From Elephas maximus indicus (taxonomy: Eukaryota > Chordata > Mammalia > Proboscidea > Elephantidae): a DNA stretch of 64,000 nt. The stretch's first letter is position 1, and each line of letters begins with the position of its first letter. The notes under the pieces are model-generated. The model saw only the letters and a program-made list of their open reading frames with translations, had not been told where the DNA came from and made no database searches. A program made the translations under genes and the position numbers. Of the stretch, positions 56,803 through 64,000 are shown piece after piece. Location of the stretch: assembly GCF_024166365.1 (NCBI RefSeq), contig NC_064831.1:44455768-44519767 (forward strand), in the 5' to 3' direction.

Positions 56803-56932
56803 GTTTTTTTTTTTTTTTTTTTTTTTAAGAGCACAGAATAATCATTTTAACATACGTAAACCAGAGTAGACATTTCCTGTAAGGATAGAGACACCGCAAA
56901 GTTCTTAGGAAGCCCGGGGTGGGTGGGGGGGG
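56803..56932. repeat. Poly-T run and G-rich tract
   Basis: An uninterrupted T run of about 24 bases at 56803-56826 is followed at 56916-56932 by GGGGTGGGTGGGGGGGG, which can form a three-layer G-quadruplex on the plus strand. Confidence 0.8.
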
Positions 56933-57710
56933 CTGTGATTTGTTCTCACAGGGGGTCTATCCCCCTTCCTTGGTACATGATACCCAGTTGGTTAATGTGC
57001 CCATCCTGGTGGAATAGAAGACGTGGGAAACAAAACTAGTAGCAACTTTTGCTCTAGAATAGTGTTCTTCCTCTGTAGCCTTCCTTTTATACAGCTGAAA
57101 TCTCTTCTAATGGTTCTAATACATGCCAATTGCTGAAAGAATTTTCTTTCAGAAATCTCTTTTAATATCAAAGGACTTTCCAGTTTCAGGAAAGTACAGA
57201 CATTGCCCACAGGGAATTAAGGTAAAAGCCAAGTTTGTTAAGGATGGAGTTAGATTTCTATCTAAGAGAATATTTTGCACAGTAGGAAGATGTCAAACCC
57301 TTCCCTGTGATTGCTTTTGAGAAAAGGCAGCACAGAACAGGAGTAAAAACAGTGAAGTTGAGGGCAGGAAACCTGTATTTTGGTCCTAGCTCTGCTTGTA
57401 AACTCAGACAAGTGTTTTGACCTTTTTCGGCTTCTGCTTCTGCTTCTAGAGGGGCCATAGGGGCTGCAGCTCAAGTGGAAACAGGAAGTAAATGGGACTC
57501 CAGTCTCACTCTGTTGACTTAAACCAAAGGAGCTGTGTTTTTTATCGATCGCAAGCATTGTGTTTTCATGTCTGGTTTTGTTTAAAAAAAAAAAAAAGGA
57601 AGAGGGAGCGATTTCCGAGGATAAAAACAAAAGGAAGAATCTAAGCATCAAAAACATAACAAATAACTTTGCCCTGAAATGATATCACCCTAAGTTTTTC
57701 ATTTCTAAAC
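56933..57710. other. Unassigned; possible MIR fragment
   Basis: A short antisense MIR-like piece lies at about 57370-57430 ('tggtcctagctctgcttgta', 'aactcagacaagtgttttga'). ORFs 57123-57320 and 57262-57657 are unsupported. Confidence 0.35.
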
Positions 57711-57721
57711 AAGGGTGTACC

Positions 57722-57887
57722 AAGAAACCCTGGTGGTGTAGTGGTTAAGAGTTCGACTGCTAACGATAAAGTCAACAGTTTGAATCCACCAGGCACTCCT
57801 TGGAAACTCTATGGGGTAGTTCTACTCTCTCCTATAGGGTCACTATAACTTGGAATTGACTTGATGGCAATGGGTTTGGTTTTAAGC
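57722..57887 (+). mobile_element. AfroSINE
   Basis: Sense copy with head 'aaaccctggtggtgtagtgg' and tail 'actataacttggaattgact' plus 'gggtttggtttt'. AAGGGTGTACC before it and GAGGGTACC after it are probably a TSD with a 2-bp indel. Confidence 0.88.
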
Positions 57888-57944
57888 GAGGGTACCTATG
57901 CTTTGTGCATGAACGGGCAGAAGTTGCAAAGATTGAAAAAGGCA

Positions 57945-58374
57945 TAGTTCTTATCCTCAAGGAGTGTACACTGTAGCTGGGAACAGAGCTAAGCCACTAC
58001 CAAGACAGCAAGTGGACAAAGCTTATTCTAGGCTTCCTAGTCTCCCACTTCTGGCCTATCCTCCTACCTCTCACTTTGGTGATGGACTCTTCCCATCCTC
58101 AGGCTCCCTCGTGTTCTCTCTGCTGTCCCTCCTCTTGAGCAATGTTCTCATAAACCGTTTATACCGAGGTACAAAGTGATTGATAAACCTTAAAGAATGG
58201 AGTATACTTGGTGGTATTTGCATTTTAACAAGGACCAAAATCTTAAATAAAATGAATAAAGCTCTAATTGTAAAAGCTGGTATAAGTTTTTTTTTTTTTT
58301 TGAGGGGGGAGTGTTCAAACACATCATGAAGGTGACCACCTATTTCCCTAAGGTTGGTCCTCCCGTGCACAGTA
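57945..58374. other. Mostly unassigned; L2 fragment
   Basis: 'tcctcaaggagtgtacactg' (57953-57975) is a short antisense L2 piece. A T15 run lies at about 58287-58301. No gene. Confidence 0.35.
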
Positions 58375-58605
58375 GGATAGCATGATGATTATGAGAAAGA
58401 ACTCTGAAGCCAATCAGTTGGGTTGTAATTATAGCTCCATCCACTTACCAGCTGTGTAGCTTTGGGCTATCCATGTAGACCCTCAGCTTCTTCATCTATA
58501 AAATGGGGACTAATACCCCATCTTCTACAGAGATTACTGTCAAACATTAGTGTAGTAATCTATAAAAAACACTCGAGACAGTGGTCAGCAAATAATAAAT
58601 ACTAA
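58375..58605 (-). mobile_element. MIR SINE, antisense
   Basis: 'actctgaagccaatcagttg', 'cacttaccagctgtgtagct', 'ttcttcatctataaaatggg', then 'tactgtcaaacattagtgta' is a well-preserved antisense MIR. A second fragment lies at about 58825-58900. Confidence 0.7.
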
Positions 58606-59856
58606 AAATGGACATGCATGTACAAGAGCTATATGGAAACAGTTCAGAAGAATAATTAAGGATTCAATGTCATGGTCAGGACTATAAGGACTGTAGGAAA
58701 AAAAGAAGACTGGGCAGTTAAAGAAACATTCATTGAAAAGATTAGTCTCGACCTGCCCCATAAAGGATTGGGTCTTAGGTGGAAAATATAGGAAAGATGA
58801 AGAACATGCAACTACTTTAGTGTCTATGAAACTCAGTACCCCGACCATAACCTGGAGATAATACCCTTACAAAGTTACCATGAAGATCGTATGAGATGAT
58901 GAAAGCAAAATTGCTTTGTAGATTCTCATGTGCTACAGTAGTGTTAATACTGTATATCATTGCTCTTAAACCAAAGTAACAACAATAGAAGTGAATAAAA
59001 AGTGTATATGGGTTGGAGTTGGATGAATAAATTCACAAAATACCTGATTAGTTAGAATAAATAAGACAGAGGAGTTATTTCACCTTCATTCTAGGGGAAA
59101 TGAGTCTTTCTAGCTTTTTTTTTTTTAATTGTAATTTATTAGCTTAGGATAAAACTTTTAATCACTTTCAAATTTAATCATTTTGATAAATGTTTTTAAT
59201 ATATTTTGATCTATTATTTTTGTTTTAAAATTAGGCAAAGAACTAATAGTTTCCAAAAACATTTCATAATTTTGTGTGTTTCAGCTATTTTCCTTGTCCA
59301 ATTTTCATCGACCATCAATTACATTATATAGTCATTTTACTCATCCATAAGGAAAAGATCTAAAACAGGTATAAATCTGCACTGACCTAATAAGGATATT
59401 ATAGAAGATGCTTTTTAAAACTTGGTCTTTAATATCAACTTATTTTCTCATCACCTGTCTTGTCCCAAAATGTTCCATCTTTGCTTGTTACAGCTCCTTA
59501 GTTCTTGTGGCTCCTTACTGTCCATTGGTGTGGTTAGCTTTCCCTTCTGTCTCCAGCTACCCTGGTTTCCTGCTTTGCTATGCTTGAGAGGACCCTGCCT
59601 ATAAATCTCCCCTGTCAAGGTGCTGGCCAGTGCTACTTTCCACTGGGTCTTTCTCAGGTAAATGAACTGTCCCCGAATTTTGTTAGGTTTGCTCCTTCTC
59701 TGCTACGGAATCCCCCTTTCCACCAGAGGGGAAGTTTTTTTCAGTCGGCCATCTTTCAAACCACCAAGAATTTACTGTTGAGCAGTTATATGGTGAATCA
59801 TGTTTATGTATCTCTTTTTTATTTACTTTTTGAAGAATTTCTTTTAAACCAGAAAT
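58606..59856. other. Mostly unassigned
   Basis: Apart from the MIR fragment near 58825-58900, no gene or repeat was assigned. A CTCF-like CCACCAGAGGGGA at about 59720 misses two core bases. Confidence 0.35.
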
Positions 59857-59866
59857 TATAATACAT

Positions 59867-60208
59867 GTTGTTGTTGTTAGGTGCCATCAAGTTGGTTCTG
59901 ACTCATAGTGACCCTATGCACAGCAGAACAAAACACTGCTCGGTCCTGTGCCATCCTTACAATCATTGTTATGCTTGAGCCCATTGTTGCAGCCACTGGT
60001 CAAGCCACCTTGTTGAGGGTCTTCCTCTTTTCCACTGACCCTGTAGTTTACTAAGCACGATGTCTTTCTCCAGGGACTGATCCCCCTGACAACATGTCCA
60101 AAATGTCCAAAGCATGTAAGGCACTGCCAAAAGAATGGGCAAATCTGTCTTGGAAGAAGTACAACCAGAATGTTCCTTAGAAGCAAGGATGGTGAGACTA
60201 CATCTTAC
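59867..60208 (-). mobile_element. RTE-type LINE with 5' inversion
   Basis: The left part (59867 to about 60121) is antisense RTE 3' sequence starting at the (GTT)n end. The right part (about 60122-60208) is sense RTE sequence lying immediately upstream in the element ('ctgccaaaagaatgggcaaa' to 'gactacatcttac'). In the element the two parts are contiguous, overlapping by CTTAC. TATAATACAT (59857-59866) and TATAACACAT (60209-60218) form a TSD with one mismatch. This is the structure expected of twin priming. Confidence 0.88.
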
Positions 60209-60218
60209 TATAACACAT

Positions 60219-60635
60219 AGTTTAAGGATGAGTTGCTGTTGTTGTAGTGAGAAGTAAAGGCTTTCTTGCTAAGACCTCGTGGAGGACTAACTATAATCCT
60301 AGCAGTCCAGGATGATGCACACAAACCAAATGCACGCTAAGAGGCAGTCATGAACTAGGATTCTAGTTCAAGAGATTGTGGTGAAATCCAGTAACCAGTA
60401 GTGTCTCCTTCTCAAATTGAACTTATAAACTTAGATTTTAAAATTTTTTCATAGTTTATTTCAATTTGGCTTGTTCAAACCCATATTTCTCTATTCCCTT
60501 TCATACTCATTCCTTCTGGCCTAGGTAGATACTTCTTCACCTTTGGCCATGACATGAATGTCTTTGGTGTTTGACTTCCACTTAAACTGCTACTCCTCTC
60601 TGTCTAGATTGTTTAGGGCCCAATTGAGGCTTCAC
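60219..60635. other. No recognisable feature
   Basis: Unassigned DNA without gene signals. Confidence 0.35.
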
Positions 60636-60639
60636 GGAA

Positions 60640-60830
60640 CCTCTACTGTTTATCTGTTAATCCATGGGTTTACTATTTATCCATTCATTCACTTACATAT
60701 TCATATTTCCAACAAACATTAGAGTCTCCTACGTGTCGATAAATACGGATATTTAAAGTTAAATACAGCATGGCTCCTTCTCGTCAAGAGTTAACAGTCA
60801 GTTGGGGATACAGGCATGTAGGTAAAATAT
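60640..60830 (-). mobile_element. L2-type fragment
   Basis: 'ttatccattcattcacttac', 'ccaacaaacattagagtctc', then 'cgtcaagagttaacagtcag' follows antisense L2. It continues weakly to about 60950. Confidence 0.5.
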
Positions 60831-61283
60831 TTCAAATAAATAATTATTGTATTGTTACAATTATCACAATAAGGTACATTCAAGGCATTGTGGGAGCACA
60901 GAGGAGGAAATGATGAACTCTGAGGAGGTCAGACAAGCTGAGGCCTACGTGTTGCTGGGTTCTAAGGATGTATAGATATTCAGGACAGAGATGTGTTGGG
61001 GAAGAGGAAAAGGGAAAGACTTTTTTTTAAATTGTGTTTTAAGTGAAAGTTTACAGTTCAAGTTAGTTTCTCATACAAAAATTTATACACATATTGTTAT
61101 GTGACCCTAGTTGCTCTCCCTATAATGTGACAGCATGCTCCTCCTTTCCATGCTGGATTTACCATGTCCCTTCAATCAGTTCCTGTCCCTTTCTACCTTC
61201 TCATCTTGCCTCCGGACAGGAGCTGCTCATTTAGTCTCACGTATCTATTTGAGCTAAGAAGCACACTCTTTATGGGTATCATT

Positions 61284-61592
61284 TTATGTCTTATAGTCCA
61301 GTTTAATCTTTGCCTGAAGAGTTGGCTTTGGGAATGGTTTTAGTTTTAGGTTAACAGGGGGTCTGGGGGCCATGTCTTCCGGGGTCCCTCCAGTTTCAGT
61401 CAGACCATTAAGTCTGGTCCTTTTACTAGAATTTGAGTTCTGCATTCCACTTTTCTCCTGCTCAGTCAGGGGCTGTCTGTTGTGTTCCTTGTCAGGCCGG
61501 TCATTGGTAGTAGCCAGGCACCATCTAGTGCTTCCAGTCTCAGGCTGATGGAGTCTCTGGTTTATGTGGCCCTTTCTGTCTCTTGGGCTCAT
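61284..61592 (-). other. Open frame in the L1 3' UTR
   Basis: A sense-strand frame of 102 codons starting MSPRDRKGHINQRLHQPE lies within the 3' UTR, after the ORF2 stop. Counting back to the previous stop (TAG at 61692-61694) it is open for 135 codons. The predicted peptide is polar and rich in K, T, P, N and R, without a known motif. L1 3' UTRs do not normally encode protein, so this may be chance. Confidence 0.35.
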
Positions 61593-62035
61593 ATTTTCCT
61601 TGTGTCTTCGGTGTTCTTCATTCTCCTTTGTTTCAGGTGGCTTGAGACCATTGATGCATCTTAGATGGCTGCTTGGTAGCTTTTGGAGATACTAGATGCC
61701 ACTCACCAAAGTGGGATGCAGAAAGTTTTCTTCACACACTTTGTTCTGCCAGTTGACCTAGGTGTTCCCTGAGACCATGGTCCCCAGACTCCTGACCCTG
61801 CTACTCTGTCCTTTGAAGGGTTTGGTTGTACTCAGGAAACTTCTTAGCTTTTGGTTTAGTCTAGTTGTGCCAACTTCCCCTGTATTGTGTGTTGCCCTTC
61901 CCTTCACCTAAGATAATTCTTGACTAGCGTATCTAATTAGTGACTACCCCTTCTCCTCCCTCCCCACCCTTGTAACCATCAAAGAATGTTTTCTCCTGTG
62001 TTTAAACCTTTTCTTAAGTTCTTATAATAGTGGTC

Positions 62036-63081
62036 TTATATAATATTTGTCCTTTTGGAACTAATTTCACTCAGCAGAATGCCTTCCACGTTCATCCATG
62101 TTATGAGATGTTTCGTGGATTCATTGTTGTCCTTTACTGTTGGGTAGTATTCCACTGGGTGAATATACCATAATTTGTTTATCCATTTATCCTTTGAAGG
62201 GCACCTTGGTTGTTTCCATCTTTTTGCTATTGTGAGCAGTGCTGAAATGCACATGGGTGTACATATATCTATTTGTGTGATGGCTCTTATTTCTCTAGGA
62301 TATATTCCAAGGAGTAGGATTGCTGAATCCTACGGTACTTCTATTTCTAGCTTTTTAAGGACACACGAAATCAATTTCCAAAGTGGTTGGGCCATTTTAC
62401 ATTCCCACCAGCAGTGTATAAGTGTTCCAATCTCTCCACAACCTCTCCAACTTTTATTACTTTGTGTTTTTTGGATTAATGCCACCCTTGTTGGGGTGAG
62501 ATGGTGTCTCATAGCATTTTTTTAATGGCTAATGATCATGAGCATTTCTTCACGTATCCGTTAGCTGCCTGAATGTCTTCTTTGGTGACGTACCTGCTCA
62601 TATCTTTTGCCCATTTTTAAATTGGGTTATTTGTCTTTTTGTTATTGAGGTTTTGTAGTATCTTGTAGATTTTAGAGATTAGACCCTGATCAGATTTGTC
62701 ATAGTCAAATTTTTTCCCCCAGTCTATAGGCTGTCTTTTTACTCTTTTGGTGAAGTCTTTTTATGAGCATAAGTGTTTGATTTTTAGGAGCTCCCAGTTA
62801 TCTAGTTTCTCTTCTGGTGTTTGTGCATTGGTAGTAATGTTTTGTATTCTGTTTATGCCATGTATTAGGGCTCTTAATGTTGTCCCTGTTTTTTCTTTCA
62901 TAATCTTCATTGTTTTAGATTTTATATTTAGATCTTTGATCCATTTTGAGTTAGTTTTTGGGCATGGTGTGAGGTATGGGTCTTGTTTCACTTTTTTTGC
63001 AGATGGATATCCAGTTATGGCAGCACCATTTGTTAAAGAGAGTGTCTTTTCCCCATTTAATGGACTTTGGGTGTTTTTCAA
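62036..63081 (-). pseudogene. L1 ORF2 C-terminal region relic
   Basis: Open pieces from right to left: 63081-62761 (PYLTPCPKTNSKWIKDLNIK, then DNWELLKIKHLCS), 62512-62330 ([20 protein letters not shown], then the cysteine-rich [20 protein letters not shown]), and 62254-62036 (WINKLWYIHPVEYYPTVKDN, then ILLSEISSKRTNII and stop). The Cys-His block of the L1 C-terminus is intact in sequence (C..., C..., H, C). Frameshifts separate the pieces and the RT is missing. Confidence 0.85.
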
Positions 63082-63286
63082 ATATTAACTGCACATAGGT
63101 TGGTGAATTTACATCTGGATGCTCAATTCTGTTCCATCAGTCTATGTATCTTTTGTTGTACCAGTACCAGGCTGTTTTGACTACCATGGCAGCATAATAT
63201 GTTCTAAAATCAGGTAGTGTGACGCCTCCCACTCTGTTCTTCTTCTTCAGTAATGCTTTATTTATCTAGGGCATCTAGAGAAAGAC

Positions 63287-63404
63287 ATTTGAGACAGGAG
63301 AAACAACATAGGTAAAGGCATATCGGTAAAGCTAAAAGTATTATAATTAAGGAATTACTATTACCTCGAAGTGGCTGATATTGTTGGATAATTTCTTCAC
63401 AAAC
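63287..63404. other. Short unassigned spacer
   Basis: AT-rich DNA between the L1 TSD and the final RTE. No feature seen. Confidence 0.4.
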
Positions 63405-64000
63405 AAACAGTATCATTAACATCACATGCAAGCAAAATTTTGCTGAAAATCATTCAGAAGTGGCTGCAGTGGTATATCAACAGGGATCTGACAGAAATTC
63501 AGGCCAGATTCAGAAGAGGATGTGGAACCAGGGATATCATTGCTGGTGTCAGATGGATCTTGGCTGAATGCAGAGAATACCAGAAGAATGTTTACCTGTG
63601 TTTTATTGACTATGCAAAGGCATTCCGCTCTGTGGATCCTAACAAGTTATGGATAATGTTGGGAAGAATGGGAATTCCAGAACACTTAATTGTGCTCATG
63701 AGGAACCTTAACATAAATTAAGAGGCAGTTGTTTGGACAGAACAAGGGGATACTGAATGGTTTAAAGTCAGGAAAAGTATGTGTCAAGGTTGTATCCTTT
63801 CACTATACCTATTCAATCTGTATGCTGAGCAAATAATCTGAGAAGCTGGACTATATGAGGAAGAATGGGTCATCAGGATTGGAGGAAGACTCATTAACAG
63901 CCTGCATTATGCAGATGACACCACCTTGCTTGACTGAAAGTGAAGAGGACTTGAAAGACTTACTGATGAAGATCAAAGACCACAACCTTCAGTATGGATT
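63405..64000 (+). mobile_element. RTE-type LINE, sense, cut by window end
   Basis: Begins at 'agtatcattaacatcacatg', nearly the same point as the 53071 copy, and continues past the window. Identity to that copy is high by eye across the RT domain. Confidence 0.88.
63440..64000 (+). pseudogene. RTE reverse-transcriptase relic, partial
   Basis: The first 93 codons are open (GCGTRDIIAGVRWILAECRE, then the motif A region LCFIDYAKAFRSVDPNKLW, where FD of motif A is changed to FR). A TAA at 63719 replaces the codon before the EAV block. YADD survives at 63908-63919 in a later frame, and LLD* soon follows, caused by a one-base insertion. Non-functional. Confidence 0.85.

Larger units (their letters stand above)
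61021..63276 (-). mobile_element. L1, 5'-truncated, with complete 3' UTR
   Basis: The poly-T at 61021 is the antisense poly(A). The 3' UTR extends to about 62035, then ORF2 runs rightwards to truncation near 63276. AGGGAAAGAC (61011-61020) and AGAGAAAGAC (63277-63286) are a likely TSD (9 of 10). Its 3' UTR differs from that at 30535-30865. It is the only copy here with a normal L1 3' end. Confidence 0.85.

Noticed and set aside
59715..59740. Second CTCF site (CCACCAGAGGGGA)
   Set aside because: The conserved GGC at the 3' side of the core is replaced by GGGA; too weak to report as a site.
1..64000. A novel coordinated gene system
   Set aside because: No recognisable host exons, operon-like arrangement or non-repeat coding block was found; the structure seen is explained by retroelements, old repeats and a few regulatory candidates.

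Overview
The window is mammalian nuclear DNA, almost certainly from an afrotherian and most likely a proboscidean (elephant). The basis is repeat content. There are thirteen tRNA-derived SINEs with the afrotherian AfroSINE head and tail, and eight copies of an RTE/BovB-type LINE with an (AAC)n tail. Three copies of a composite element contain RTE sequence. L1 and MaLR long terminal repeat (LTR) copies sit on a background of old eutherian MIR and L2. This is identification from memory of repeat families; no database search was run. No bacterial-style gene, rRNA, tRNA gene, CRISPR array or phage is present.

No host protein-coding exon could be recognised. Nearly every ORF of some length is either a decayed fragment of an RTE or L1 protein or an accidental frame in low-complexity or antisense repeat DNA. 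The window reads as intergenic or long-intron sequence. The one clearly gene-like signal is a CpG-rich patch at about 23.54-23.85 kb, a possible promoter or first exon of an unidentified transcript.

Layout. 0-8.9 kb: L2 and MIR relics, a strong CTCF-type motif at 3142-3154, a 50-nt hairpin at 5062-5111, an old L1-like tract, four AfroSINEs, and one MaLR LTR nested inside an older one. 8.98-13.9 kb: a nearly complete antisense RTE abutting an antisense MaLR provirus (two LTRs plus internal region), then a composite element. 14-20.6 kb: MIRs, a sense RTE, an AfroSINE nested in a MIR with a 13-bp target-site duplication (TSD), and a second complete composite. 20.6-29 kb: mostly single-copy-looking DNA with the CpG patch. 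29-32.5 kb: L2, an L1 3' UTR piece, and a 5'-truncated RTE with a perfect TSD. 33.4-43.2 kb: two antisense L1 copies that keep their 5' ends but lack most of ORF2, with a 2.5-kb RTE and three SINE copies between them. 43-53 kb: L2, SINE, RTE and an old L1. 53-64 kb: a well-preserved RTE, more SINEs and MIRs, an RTE with a 5' inversion, a 5'-truncated L1 carrying its full 3' UTR, and an RTE running off the window end.

How the elements relate: the AfroSINE tail is visibly the same sequence as the RTE 3' end, so the SINE most likely borrows RTE machinery. I did not find a convincing undescribed system. The best leads are the two L1 insertions with 5' ends and no 3' ends, the inverted RTE, the mosaic composite element, a 135-codon open frame in an L1 3' UTR, and the CTCF and CpG-patch regulatory candidates.
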